Positions 17,321 to 26,316 of a stretch of DNA of 64,000 nucleotides are shown piece by piece. The stretch's first letter is position 1. Every line of letters starts with the position of its first letter. This stretch comes from Pseudomonadota bacterium (lineage in GTDB: Bacteria > Pseudomonadota > Alphaproteobacteria > Reyranellales > Reyranellaceae). The stretch covers positions 110,248-174,247 of the forward strand of contig JAFEBU010000017.1 of NCBI GenBank assembly GCA_018242505.1, given 5' to 3'. The translations under genes were made by a program, and so were the position numbers. The notes beneath the pieces were generated by a model that was not told the origin of the DNA, did no database searches, and was given only the letters and a program-made list of their open reading frames with translations.

Positions 17321-18514
17321 ATGCAGAGATTTGGGTCGATTGCCTCAGCCGATCCGGACGGCGAGGCCGCGGACGACGCAGGGTACGCGGGAGCCCTGCC
17401 GGCTGACCTGGTTCGTGCCCTCAACTGGCTTCGCGGCCATCTGTCCGAGCCCGTCCAGCTCGACCTGCTCGCCCAGGTCGCCGGTGTTCGTCCGCGAACG
17501 CTGGAGACGCATTTCAAGATGTTCCTGGGCCTCACGCCGCTCGGCTGGGTTCGGCGCATGCGGCTGGCGCGGGCGCGCCAGGAATTCATTCGACGGGGCA
17601 AGAGCACCACGGTGACGGATGTCGCGCTCAACAGCGGCTTCACGCAATTCGGCCGGTTCGCCGCCGAGTATCGAAAAGCCTTCGGCGAGCTTCCGTCGGC
17701 GACCGTGCGACGCGCAAAGGAGACATCGACCGGGAGTTTCGATCGGGACCTGGACGAGGCCATTCGTCTGACATTGGGCGCCCTGCCCTTCGCGTTCGCC
17801 GTTGCGCGCACGCAATGCGACGCGGCGCTCGAAGAGCTGAGCCGGCCCCAGCACCTGGCCCCCGACTACGGATTGCCGAAGGCGGCAGCCGGTTGGTGCT
17901 GGGCGCAACGTGCCGCCCACAATTTCAGTTCGACGCCCGACGCGGATCGCCGGCGCGCGTCGGAACTCGCGCAACAAGCCTACGAGCTTGCCGGGGGCGA
18001 TGCGCTGACCTTGACGTTGAGCAGCGGCACCCTCGTGCTGCTGCACGAGCTTGAAGAGGCCGACCGGCGGCTCGAACAGGCGTTGGCGCTCGATCCGTGG
18101 CTGGCCTATGCATGGATCCGCCGCGGCTGGATGTCGGCCTATCTCGGAGATGGCGACGGCGCCATTCGCGAGCTCCGGATCGCGCTTCATCTGATGCCGT
18201 TCGAACCGCTGCGGCACATCACCTGCATCGGCATGGGCTGCGCCCATTTTGCCGCCGAGCGGTACGATCGAGCGGCGATCTGGATCAGGAACGGCGTCGA
18301 GGCCTATCCCGAATCCTATTGGGCGCAGCGGGTCGCGGTCGCGGCGGTGGCCCTGACCGGCGCGGGGGCGGAGGCGCGCCGCATGGGGCGGCAGCTCATG
18401 CAGAAGGACCCCGGCCTGACGGTCTCGCAGGCCCAACGCGCATGGCCGTTCACCCCGAGGTTCATGTCGTGCCTCGGCGACGGCCTCGAGATCGCGGGCT
18501 TGCCACGCGCCTAG
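17321..18514 (+). CDS. AraC-type DNA-binding protein fused to a TPR-like domain
   Basis: A 397-residue protein. Residues about 30-130 form the double helix-turn-helix of the AraC family (VRPRTLETHFKMFLGLTP and ALNSGFTQFGRFAAEYRK). The remaining 260 residues are helical repeats with TPR-like spacing (for example RRLEQALALDPWLAYAWIR). The order is reversed from usual AraC proteins, with DNA binding first and the sensor after it. It may regulate the divergent cupin gene. It ends before a repeat-rich region. Confidence 0.8.
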   Translation: MQRFGSIASADPDGEAADDAGYAGALPADLVRALNWLRGHLSEPVQLDLLAQVAGVRPRTLETHFKMFLGLTPLGWVRRMRLARARQEFIRRGKSTTVTDVALNSGFTQFGRFAAEYRKAFGELPSATVRRAKETSTGSFDRDLDEAIRLTLGALPFAFAVARTQCDAALEELSRPQHLAPDYGLPKAAAGWCWAQRAAHNFSSTPDADRRRASELAQQAYELAGGDALTLTLSSGTLVLLHELEEADRRLEQALALDPWLAYAWIRRGWMSAYLGDGDGAIRELRIALHLMPFEPLRHITCIGMGCAHFAAERYDRAAIWIRNGVEAYPESYWAQRVAVAAVALTGAGAEARRMGRQLMQKDPGLTVSQAQRAWPFTPRFMSCLGDGLEIAGLPRA

Positions 18515-18534
18515 GAGCGATTGGTGACGCGTAT

Positions 18535-18625
18535 CTGATACTGCGCTCCGCCGCGATCACGAACGCCACATCGACACCGCTGCAGGATCAATCGACACCG
18601 CTGCAGGATCAAACGTGACCTCGCA
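18535..18625 (+). pseudogene. Possible luciferase-like gene tail with 21-bp duplication
   Basis: One frame reads D-H-E-R-H-I-D-T-A-A-G-S, similar to the C-terminal D-H-E-R-H-L-D-I-A-A of the luciferase-like protein at 9.2-10.2 kb. A 21-bp segment (CGACACCGCTGCAGGATCAA) is then duplicated. A second small duplication (ATTGGATGACTTGC) follows. No intact gene was found from 18515 to 18890. Confidence 0.35.
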
Positions 18626-18889
18626 TTGGATGACTTGCCTACAAGCATTGGATGACTTGCTTGCAAAGAGTCAGCTGCCAAATTCCCGTCGGCGTCGATC
18701 AACTCACGTTGGTACCATCGAGTTTCCTGCAACTGATAGAAAGCAAACCGGGCACCTGGAATTGCACCCGCTATTTCGAGGCCCGGCTTTCGCGAAGACG
18801 TGGAAAGACAGACCACCCATGGGCTCCTCCGATGCGCCGACAAGCAACGCGAACGCCGCGCGGCGACATCGCGGGCGTAGGTCGGGTCG

Positions 18890-19322
18890 TGCGATGGCGG
18901 TGCATGACCACGGTGCGGCGACCAGGGTGGGTGTCACGGAAACGGGCGTTCCCGCACCGCGCCGAGGGGTACCTCTTTCTCGTCCTGTCGCAATGGATCG
19001 ACCCGGCGATGACCGGCATCGCCTGGGCGCGCGAGACCTGTCAGCAGATGGAACCGAATCAGGCAGAGAGTGAACTCTCTCGGCGGCGACGAGCCGGGTA
19101 TGGATCGACCGGCGATGACCGGCATCGCCCGGGCGCGCGCGACCTGTCAGCAGGTGGAACCGTATCAGGCAGGGAGCGAACTCTCTCGGCGGTGACGAGC
19201 CGGGTGATGCCGTATCAGCCGCCTACGGACCGAACCACCGGCGCCTTCGGGAGCTGAAGACAAGGTGCGATCCGAACGACTTCCTCCGCATGAACCGGAA
19301 CATCCGGCCATTGGGCTGAAAC
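18890..19322 (+). pseudogene. 3-prime tail of a berberine-bridge (BBE) FAD oxidase, broken and duplicated
   Basis: Fragments of a BBE C-terminal domain can be read in order: AEGYLFLVLSQWIDPAMTG, IAWARETCQQMEP, and in another frame DEPGDAVSAAYGPNHRRL and LKTRCDPNDFLRMNRNIRP before a stop. The G-Y-G-x-N-x-R-R-L and D-P-x-N-x-F-x-x-N-x-N-I-x-P pattern is typical of these flavoenzymes. A 107-bp part (18994-19100) is repeated at 19101-19206. The FAD-binding half is absent. Confidence 0.65.
18994..19206. repeat. Two tandem 107-bp copies within the BBE remnant
   Basis: TGGATCGACC starts both copies at 18994 and 19101. The copies differ at a limited number of bases, including small indels that change the frame. 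Confidence 0.85.
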
Positions 19323-19358
19323 GCCGGGGCGAAGATCGCGATCCAGGTCCGCCGTATG

Positions 19359-19673
19359 TCAGCGGATCGTGATCTCGTTGCTGACGCTGCGCACGCCCTT
19401 CACGTTGCGGGCGATCTCCGCCGCGCGCTGGCGCTCGCGGTCCGAGTTCACGGCACCGGTCAGCCGGACGTTGCCGTTCAGCGTGGTCACGCCGACCTCG
19501 CCGACATGAACGATCGAATCTTCCACGAATCGGGCGCGGATGGTGTTGGTGATGGTGGAATCGTCGGCATATTCGGTGACGTTCTGCTTGCCCTGGAAGA
19601 CGTCACAGGCCGTGGCCGGCACGACGAGGACCAGGGCCGTCGCCAGCCGGATCGCCAATGAAGCGCGTGACAT
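19359..19673 (-). CDS. BON-domain lipoprotein
   Basis: A 104-residue protein with a lipoprotein-type signal peptide (cleavage before Cys in V-P-A-T-A-C) and one BON domain: TITNTIRARFVEDSIV, the GEVGVTTLNGNVRLTG strand pair and VKGVRSVSNEITIR. BON proteins such as OsmY or DolP bind phospholipid or help envelope stability. It is a lone gene; 19674-20041 upstream holds a GTGCGGACAGT pair and a small CATTCAGGT duplication but no gene that I can support. Confidence 0.85.
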   Translation of the reverse strand: MSRASLAIRLATALVLVVPATACDVFQGKQNVTEYADDSTITNTIRARFVEDSIVHVGEVGVTTLNGNVRLTGAVNSDRERQRAAEIARNVKGVRSVSNEITIR

Positions 19674-20041
19674 GAAAACCTCTCTCGAATGACCGGAAGC
19701 GGTCGTTGTGAAGTCGAACGGCCAGCCATCGGCAAGGTTCCTTACCCCGGAGCGACCGCCAGCACCATCGCCGGCAATCTGAACCGGTCATCCCCGCAGC
19801 AAGCGCCAAGTGCGGACAGTTGGTGCGGATAGCTAAAGTGCGGACAGTCCTGCCGCCCGTGAAACTGTCCCGCACCTGGAACCGGGGTTCCCCCCATAAC
19901 GCTCGACACGAAGCGGGAAAGCCAATGCGCGAAGTGCACATCATTCAGGTATGACATTCAGGTGTGGCGCGTTTCCGTCCCTTGGGAGCCTTGCGGTTCG
20001 CAAGCCTCCCAATTTCCAGGCGACCAGAGCAGACATCGAAC

Positions 20042-20412
20042 GCGCGAATCCCGATGTACGATTCTGGCCTATCTCCAACGAACCGATTTCTGGCCCATCT
20101 CCGACGAACCGTTCGACGCCGCCAATGTCCGGTATCGGTCCGGAGGGAACGGCAAAGGGCGCGCCGCCGTCGGTTTCGATCCTAGTTCAGCACGTCACGC
20201 CAAATCAGGATGCTGTCCGCAATCCGGGCGCGCGAATCCCGATGTCCGATTCTGGCCCATCTCCGACGAACCGTTTTCTGGCCCATCTCCAACGAACCGT
20301 TCGACGCAGCCAATGTCCGGTATCGGTCCGGAGGTAACGGCAAAGGGCGCGCCGTCGTCGGTTTCGATCCTAGTTCAGGACGTCACGTCAATCAGGATGC
20401 TGCCCGCAATCC
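20042..20412. repeat. Two tandem copies of about 188 bp
   Basis: Copies start with GCGCGAATCCCGATGT at 20042 and 20230. Each contains a nested duplication of CCCATCTCC(A/G)ACGAACCG. On the plus strand the unit reads N-P-D-V-R-F-W-P-I-S, similar in style to dispersed non-coding repeats of other alphaproteobacteria. No gene is supported here. Confidence 0.85.
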
Positions 20413-20601
20413 TTCTGCGGGACATTTGGAAGAGAATGCGCCGTCTGCGTCACGCCATCCAGGCGAGGAGCGTCTCACGAGACATTGAGTGACGCAGCGT
20501 CCGAATTTCATCATTTCGACGAAGCACGCCCCGGCTTCGATGGGACGAGAGGAAATCCGCCTCGCTGGCGTTCCCTGATTTGGGCAGATATCGTCTCGCG
20601 G

Positions 20602-21597
20602 ATGACCAGAATCCGTGTCGCGCTTCGCGTTCCCGTCGGCCTGCCCCTGCCCGAGCTCGCGGCGTTCGTCGCCCGCTGCGAGGATGCCGGCCTCGATGGC
20701 GTCGGCATCCACGACCATCCGTCGAGCGGCCGCGACGCCTATCTCGCGCTGGCGCTGGCGGCCCGGGCGACCCGTCGCCTTCACCTGTTTCCCGCGACGT
20801 CGAGCCCGCTCGTCCGCCATCCCCTCGTCCTCGCCGCGCTCGCCCACAGTCTCGACGAGATCGCACCGGGCCGCGCCTTTCTCACCATCGCGCCCGGCTT
20901 CATCTCGACGCGCAGCATGGGCCTGCGGCGCGCGCCGGTGGCGATCATGCGCGAGGCGATCCGCGAGTTGCGGCTGCTGCTGGCCGGCAAGGACGTCGCG
21001 TTCGGCGAGACATCGACCCGCCTGCGCAACCGAAGCGCCACGCCGACCCCGGTCTATCTGCTGGCCGCCGGACCGCGCATGATCGAGCTTGCGGGCGAAG
21101 TGGCCGACGGCGCATTCCTGATGGTCGGTCTCGACGCGGCGGCGGTGCGCGCCGCGCGCGCTCATCTGGAGGCGGGCGCCAGGCGGGCCGGCCGCTCGCT
21201 CGACAATTTCCCGGTGGTGTTCGTGACCACCCTTGGCCTCGGCGACGAGGCGAATGTCGGCGCGCGCTGGGTGCGGAGCTGGTTCGCGCCCGGCCAGCCG
21301 TTCCTCAACTATCCCAGCGTGGCGAACCTGCGCTGGCTCGGGGAGGCCGGCTTCGAGATCGCCGAGACGCACGATCCGGCGGCGATCCCGGAGGACCGGG
21401 CGCAGCGCATCGCCGATGCGTTCGGCCTGTTCGGTCCGCCGGAGCGCTGCGCCGAGCGCCTCCTGCAGGCCCGCGAGGAAGCCGGCGTCGATCACGTGTT
21501 CCTGTTCCCCGCGCACGACCTCGCCGGCGGCTACGCCATGCCCGAAGCGCCGCTGCAGGCGTTCGCGCAGGTGATCCGCCCGAAGCTCGGGGGATAG
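20602..21597 (+). CDS. Luciferase-like (LLM class) oxidoreductase, second copy
   Basis: A 331-residue TIM-barrel flavoenzyme of the luciferase-like class, closer to the F420-type methylenetetrahydromethanopterin reductase branch than the gene at 9.2 kb. Visible marks are A-F-V-A-R-C-E-D-A-G-L-D-G-V-G-I-H-D-H, HPLVLAALAHSLDEIAPGR and Y-L-L-A-A-G-P-R-M-I-E-L-A-G. The ATG at 20602 starts the conserved first strand (TRIRVALRV). It is followed 26 bases later by an amidohydrolase gene, probably in the same transcript. Confidence 0.87.
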   Translation: MTRIRVALRVPVGLPLPELAAFVARCEDAGLDGVGIHDHPSSGRDAYLALALAARATRRLHLFPATSSPLVRHPLVLAALAHSLDEIAPGRAFLTIAPGFISTRSMGLRRAPVAIMREAIRELRLLLAGKDVAFGETSTRLRNRSATPTPVYLLAAGPRMIELAGEVADGAFLMVGLDAAAVRAARAHLEAGARRAGRSLDNFPVVFVTTLGLGDEANVGARWVRSWFAPGQPFLNYPSVANLRWLGEAGFEIAETHDPAAIPEDRAQRIADAFGLFGPPERCAERLLQAREEAGVDHVFLFPAHDLAGGYAMPEAPLQAFAQVIRPKLGG

Positions 21598-21623
21598 AAG
21601 CGTTTGGGAAGAGGAGATTGCCA

Positions 21624-23087
21624 ATGTTGCGATGTTCTTCGACGCCGGAGGCCAAGCCGCATCCCGCCGGCTGCCTGTGCCAAAGCCCGGCCTTTGCGCG
21701 GCTCGGCGCCCATCTCGATGCGAAGTTCTCGCGACGCGCCTTCGTCGCGGGCGCGGCTGCCATGGCCGCAGCGTCGGCGGCGGGAGCGAGACCGGCGTGG
21801 GCCCGCATCCCCAAGGCGCCCGCCACGGCGATCGCCTTCACCAACGTCCGCGTGTTCGACGGCAAGTCGGAGACGCTGCGATCCGGCCTGCGGGTGATCG
21901 TCGAGGGGCAGAAGATCAAGGCGGTCGAAGCCGCCGAGAAGCCGCTTGCGGCCGGCGTACAGACGATCGACGGCGGCGGCCGCGTGCTGATGCCGGGCCT
22001 CATCGACGCACACTGGCATGCCATGATGGCGGCCGTTCCGCTCACCACCCTGCTGGTCGCCGACGTGGGCTACATCACCCTGGTGGCGGCCGACGAGGCG
22101 GAGCGGACGCTGATGCGCGGCTTCACCAGCGTGCGCGACATGGCCGGCCCCAGCTTCAGCCTCAAGCGCGCGATCGACACCGGCCTGATGGCCGGCCCGC
22201 GCATCTGGCCGTCGGGCGCCATGATCTCGCAGACCGGCGGGCACGGCGACTTCCGCTTTCCCTACGAGGTGCCGACGCCGCCGAACGCGCCGCTGAGCCG
22301 CGGCGATGCGATCGGCGGCGGGGCGATCGCCGACGGCGTCGATCGCGTCCTGCAGCGCGCCCGCGAACAACTGATGCTGGGCGCGAGCCAGTTGAAGCTG
22401 GCGGCGGGCGGCGGCGTCGCCTCGAACTACGACCCGATCGACGTCGCGCAATATACCGAACCCGAGTTCCGCGCCGCCGTGGACGCCGCCGAGAACTGGG
22501 GCACCTACGTCGCGGTGCACGCCTATACGCCGCGCGCCATCCAGACGGCGATCCGGGGCGGCGTCAGATGCATCGAGCACGGACAGCTCATGGACGAGAC
22601 GACAGCGAAGATGATCGCCGACAAGGATCTCTGGCTCAGCACCCAGCCGTTCCTCGCCAACGAGTATTCAAACCCGCAGAGCACGCCCGAGGGTCGGGCC
22701 AAGCAGTTGGAAGTGGCCAAGGGCACCGACACGGCCTACGGCTTCGCGAAGAAGTACAAGATGAAGACGGCCTGGGGTACGGATATCCTGTTCAATTCCA
22801 AGATGACCGCGAACCAGGGCGCCATCCTGACGACGATGACGCGCTGGTATACGCCCGTCGAGGTGCTGAAGATGGCGACCGGCACCAACGCCGAGCTGCT
22901 GGCCATGGCCGGCCCGCGCAATCCCTATCCCGGCAAGCTCGGCGTGGTGGAGGACGGCGCCTGGGCCGATCTCCTGCTGATCGACGGCGATCCGATCGCG
23001 GACCTCAAGCTGATCGCCGACCCCGAAAAGAACCTCAAGCTCATCATGAAGGACGGGCGAATCTTCAAGAACACGCTGACGACCTAG
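21624..23087 (+). CDS. Exported metal-dependent amidohydrolase (imidazolonepropionase-like)
   Basis: A 487-residue amidohydrolase with a twin-arginine signal (S-R-R-A-F-V at 36-41), so it is exported folded. The metal site reads DAHWH (130 and 132), a candidate carbamyl-Lys in QLKLAAGGG, V-H-A-Y, I-E-H-G-Q and W-G-T-D. GAAGAGGAG precedes the ATG. Members hydrolyse cyclic amides, dipeptides or carbamates. Its TAG stop lies inside the end of a short inverted-repeat element. Confidence 0.88.
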   Translation: MLRCSSTPEAKPHPAGCLCQSPAFARLGAHLDAKFSRRAFVAGAAAMAAASAAGARPAWARIPKAPATAIAFTNVRVFDGKSETLRSGLRVIVEGQKIKAVEAAEKPLAAGVQTIDGGGRVLMPGLIDAHWHAMMAAVPLTTLLVADVGYITLVAADEAERTLMRGFTSVRDMAGPSFSLKRAIDTGLMAGPRIWPSGAMISQTGGHGDFRFPYEVPTPPNAPLSRGDAIGGGAIADGVDRVLQRAREQLMLGASQLKLAAGGGVASNYDPIDVAQYTEPEFRAAVDAAENWGTYVAVHAYTPRAIQTAIRGGVRCIEHGQLMDETTAKMIADKDLWLSTQPFLANEYSNPQSTPEGRAKQLEVAKGTDTAYGFAKKYKMKTAWGTDILFNSKMTANQGAILTTMTRWYTPVEVLKMATGTNAELLAMAGPRNPYPGKLGVVEDGAWADLLLIDGDPIADLKLIADPEKNLKLIMKDGRIFKNTLTT

Positions 23088-23248
23088 CGGGCTGTTGAAA
23101 AGGGGCTTTGAGCCATGCAGCCAGTCGATATCGATTCAGGATCGATTCAGGGGCAGCACCGGGACCGCGCGTCGGAGTCGGGGGTGTGCCGATCCCGATT
23201 CGATTGCGCGCCATGTCGTGGTTTCCGACTTTTCCAGCAACCCGCTGA
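23085..23248 (+). mobile_element. Short inverted-repeat element (MITE-like), copy A
   Basis: Starts TAGCGGGCTGTTGAAAAG and ends CTTTTCCAGCAACCCGCTGA, which are inverted repeats with a few mismatches. The interior shares CGATATCGATTCA, GACCGCGCG and CCATGTCG(T)GG(T)TTCCGAC with copies B and C. It codes for nothing. The first three bases are the stop codon of the amidohydrolase gene. Confidence 0.75.
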
Positions 23249-23298
23249 CGGGGCGGGAGGCACATGAACCCGTCCCGAGTCCGGGGGAAAGGGGAGCC

Positions 23299-24300
23299 TT
23301 GACCCTGCGCCCCCGGTCCGGCGCGAGACGTCATGCCGCTCGTCATCCGATCGCGCGGCTCGCGGCAGCCTGTGCGGTGCTTGCCGCCCTCTTGTCGCAA
23401 CCGATCGAGGCGCGCGCCGCGCCCTCGGTCGACGACATCTGCCACACTCTGGCGCAGGCGGCGGCCAGCAACGAGCTGCCCGAAGAGTTCCTGACGCGCC
23501 TCATCTGGCAGGAAAGCCGCTTCGACCCGAACGCGGTCAGCCCGGCCGGCGCGCAAGGCATCGCGCAGTTCATGCCGCAGACCGCCGCGATGCGCGGGCT
23601 CACCAACGCATTCGAGCCGCTGGAGGCGCTGCGTGAATCGGCGAGCTACCTGCGCGAGCTGCGCACGACCTTCCACGGCAATCTCGGCCTGGCGGCGGCC
23701 GCCTACAATGCCGGCCCCAACCAGGTCGAGGCCTGGCTTGCCGGCCGCAGCGCCCTCCCGTTCGAGACGCAGGCCTATGTCCGCATCGTCACCGGCTATC
23801 CCGCGGAGGCATGGGCGTCGCGCCAGCCGCCGCGGTTCGAGTCCTCGGCCGCGCCGCCCTCGGGCCCGACGCCCTCGAGCACGACGTCCTCGAGCACGAC
23901 GTCCTCTAGCCCGGCGCCCTCAAGCACGACGCCGTCTGGCACGACGCCGTCTGGCACAGCGCAGGGCGCGCGTTGTGTCGAGCTCGCCAAGCTGATGGCC
24001 GAGGAGCGCGCGCAGCCCCGCCCCGACCTCACGTCGAGTCCGGCCTGGGGACCGTGGGGCGTCCAGCTCGCCGGCAACTGGTCCGAAGGCCGCGTCCTCG
24101 CCACCTACGAGCAGCTACGGCGCCGGCACGCCGACGTCCTGGGCGATCGGCTGCCGCTGATCCTGCGCGCCCGCCGCTCCGACCTGCCGACCTTCGCCGT
24201 CCGGGTCTCGGAGCAGAACCGGGCGGATGCGAACGCGCTGTGCGCGAAGCTGCGCGCCGAAGGCGGCGCCTGCGTCGTCTTCCGCAACCCGCGGAACTAG
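23299..24300 (+). CDS. Lytic transglycosylase with C-terminal SPOR-like domain
   Basis: A 333-residue periplasmic enzyme that cuts peptidoglycan glycan chains. A signal peptide ends at A-R-A-A (about residue 41). The SLT domain has the catalytic Glu72 in WQESRFDPNAVSPAGAQG, then QFMPQTA and AAAYNAGPNQVEAWL. A low-complexity linker of 15-bp units (23866-23955, T-T-S-S-S repeats) leads to a SPOR-like end (WGVQLAGNWSEG). No ATG is in frame; TTG at 23299 with GGGGA upstream is the best start. A MITE-like element sits just upstream. Confidence 0.85.
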   Translation: MTLRPRSGARRHAARHPIARLAAACAVLAALLSQPIEARAAPSVDDICHTLAQAAASNELPEEFLTRLIWQESRFDPNAVSPAGAQGIAQFMPQTAAMRGLTNAFEPLEALRESASYLRELRTTFHGNLGLAAAAYNAGPNQVEAWLAGRSALPFETQAYVRIVTGYPAEAWASRQPPRFESSAAPPSGPTPSSTTSSSTTSSSPAPSSTTPSGTTPSGTAQGARCVELAKLMAEERAQPRPDLTSSPAWGPWGVQLAGNWSEGRVLATYEQLRRRHADVLGDRLPLILRARRSDLPTFAVRVSEQNRADANALCAKLRAEGGACVVFRNPRN

Positions 24301-24708
24301 ACGACGCAGGCAAGTAGCAACCGCGCCGCTATTCTAGCACCCGGCTCTGGCAGTCGGAACCTAAAGAGAACATTCGTTAAGCCCCGCCGGGTAAAAGTGT
24401 TCGTACCCGCCGTGGAGATAAGCGCGTTACACGCTCAAGTTACGGCAACGTCTGGCAATTTCCGGCACGGCCGATCTGTCGTCTAATAAATTGAATTCAT
24501 TGATATTTAGACCACTTTCCAAAATGGCAAAATAGGATGTTGACGAACGTTGCTGGAACTTGGATGCACCGGATACCTATCGATCTGAATCGCGTGACTT
24601 CTTCAGTTTAACCAAATTTTTGGCGTTATCCGAGTTACCTTCTTGTAAAAGCGATAGCCAAGCCTACATGGTAGTACTGTTGACTAGAACTACGAGCATA
24701 GAGATTCC
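24301..24708. other. Gene-free, lower-GC left flank of an island
   Basis: About 400 bases with clearly more A and T than the neighbours (for example TTGAATTCATTGATATTTAG). No coding frame with family similarity, attachment repeat or RNA gene was seen. It probably carries the promoter of the next gene. Confidence 0.5.
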
Positions 24709-25443
24709 ATGGCGCGCGTCCGCAGTCCCAACTACCCCGGCATCAGCCTCCCTGAGGCGATCGCCCGAATTGGCCATATCCACGCCAAGGAACAGCACCT
24801 GCCGGCTACCCGGGAGGTCCTGGCAAAGCATATGGGCTACAATGGCATTAACGGCGCTTCACTCAAGGTTTTGTCCGCCTTAAGCAAATACGGACTATTG
24901 GAAGAGGTGAATGGCGACAAGATGCGGGTGTCCTCGCTCGCTATGTCGATCCTCTATCCCGCCAATGACGTGGAAAAGGGCCGTTCGATCCGCGATGCTG
25001 CGTTCCGGCCGCCGCTCTTCACGGAGATGCGGGAGGAGTGGGGTGAGGCATCGCCGAGCGATGCGAATATGAGATCATATCTTGTGCGTCGTAGTTTTGC
25101 GACAGACGCAATAGACCGCGTTATAGAGTCTTACCGTGACACGATGGAGCTCGTATCGCGCAGTGCGACGGAATTTAATCCGGTCCCTGCGCCAGCAAGC
25201 GTAACAGATGACATGCCTATGTCTGCATCGTCGCGCATGATCACCGCGCCTGCGCCGACTGCCGCGCCGATGCAGAGCATGTCACTGACCGAAAACACAT
25301 TGCGCGTGTCAATGACAGACAGCGGTCTGGAAGTGCATGCGGGTTTAGTCGACGTGGAGGGCGTGGATCGGCTGATAAAGATCTTGGAAGCCAACAAGTT
25401 GTTGCTTCCTGCAGCAAAACCGCAGGGCGCGGCTGCTGTGTAG
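24709..25443 (+). CDS. Hypothetical protein of a small island, winged-helix-like N-terminus
   Basis: A 244-residue protein, not recognised. Residues 10-75 look like a helix-turn-helix/winged-helix domain (PGISLPEAIARIGHIHAKEQ and LSALSKYGLLEEVNGDKMRV). The middle is helical, followed by an Ala/Pro/Met-rich linker and a short C-terminal domain (RVSMTDSGLEVHAGLVDVEG). Composition is less GC-rich than the core genome. A terminator follows, so it may be its own unit next to the HEPN gene. Confidence 0.65.
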   Translation: MARVRSPNYPGISLPEAIARIGHIHAKEQHLPATREVLAKHMGYNGINGASLKVLSALSKYGLLEEVNGDKMRVSSLAMSILYPANDVEKGRSIRDAAFRPPLFTEMREEWGEASPSDANMRSYLVRRSFATDAIDRVIESYRDTMELVSRSATEFNPVPAPASVTDDMPMSASSRMITAPAPTAAPMQSMSLTENTLRVSMTDSGLEVHAGLVDVEGVDRLIKILEANKLLLPAAKPQGAAAV

Positions 25444-25457
25444 CGCACAAAAAAGGT

Positions 25458-25488
25458 GGGGGCGGCACCCGCCTAAGAGTCCGCCCCC
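25458..25488 (+). terminator. Rho-independent terminator after the island gene
   Basis: GGGGGCGG (25458-25465) pairs perfectly with CCGCCCCC (25481-25488) around a 15-base loop, and TGATTTTG follows. Confidence 0.75.
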
Positions 25489-25575
25489 TGATTTTGTCCG
25501 CAGCAGATATGCACCTTGCGGCACAGGGAAACCGACTGCAGCTCACAAACAGAACGTAAGATCGCTGGACCACCG

Positions 25576-26283
25576 ATGCAAGACGTGACGAAGCTCGCTG
25601 AACTCTGCGCTACGAATCTCGTATCTCTAGATAGCGCAATGTCGAACAAGCGAATCGACCGCTATCTCACCGTCGCTAACGGTGATCGCGTCTTAGCGCT
25701 TCGGTATTACATGTGGAACCTCGAAATCTGCGAGGCATTCTACACGCCGCTGCAGTTCGCGGAAATCGCGGTGCGCAACGGCGTGCTCAAGGCACTCGTG
25801 GCGCGCTACGGCGAGAACTGGCCGTTTGAAACCGGTTTCATCGGCCGCATCAAACTCCAGCCGCAGTGCCACTCCGACCTGATGCAGTCCATTGTCGAGG
25901 AGCGGAAGCAGCACGGCACCAACTTGACGCACGAGCACATTGCCTCGTGCGTTTCGTTCAGTTTCTGGGATCACCTGTGCACGCAGGGCTGGCGCACGAT
26001 GATCTGGGCGAAGGGCATCAAGGCGTCCTTCCCCAACTTCCCCGACAACACTGATCTCATCAAGCTGCAGCGCCGAATCATGGAGGTGCGGCAGTGGCGC
26101 AACCGCATCATGCACTACAAGACAGTGTTCGATCGGCAGCCGATCTATAAGCACAACGAAATCCTCGAGCTGCTGTCCTGGATGTCTGTGGAGCTGCGCG
26201 ACTTCGTGCGCGATGTGTCGCGCGTGAGTTCGATCATGAACAGACGTCCATTCGCACTTCCGACGACGACGAAGGTCGCATAG
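25576..26283 (+). CDS. Abi-like HEPN-domain protein (candidate abortive infection RNase)
   Basis: A 235-residue all-helical protein of the Abi_2/AbiD-F type. Features are an aromatic-rich first half (RYYMWNLEICEAFYTPLQFAE), S-F-S-F-W-D-H-L-C, and the HEPN RNase motif R-x4-H in WRNRIMHYKTVF (Arg175 to His180). Members of this family stop phage growth by killing or arresting the host, probably by RNA cleavage. It sits in a lower-GC island with unknown small genes. The start at 25576 removes a poorly conserved 20-residue extension. Confidence 0.75.
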   Translation: MQDVTKLAELCATNLVSLDSAMSNKRIDRYLTVANGDRVLALRYYMWNLEICEAFYTPLQFAEIAVRNGVLKALVARYGENWPFETGFIGRIKLQPQCHSDLMQSIVEERKQHGTNLTHEHIASCVSFSFWDHLCTQGWRTMIWAKGIKASFPNFPDNTDLIKLQRRIMEVRQWRNRIMHYKTVFDRQPIYKHNEILELLSWMSVELRDFVRDVSRVSSIMNRRPFALPTTTKVA

Positions 26284-26316
26284 TCGGCTGATACTCTCAC
26301 GCAAGCGAGGCAAACG

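Noticed and set aside
18652..19257. A 201-residue open frame considered as a gene
   Set aside because: It contains only part of the BBE C-terminal signature, crosses the 107-bp duplication and loses the family pattern, so it is a remnant.
23095..23298. N-terminal extension of the transglycosylase
   Set aside because: It is the MITE-like element read through in frame; the signal peptide begins after 23299.
23836..23848. GGTTCGAGTCC, resembling a tRNA T-arm
   Set aside because: It lies inside the transglycosylase coding sequence, with no acceptor or anticodon stem around it.
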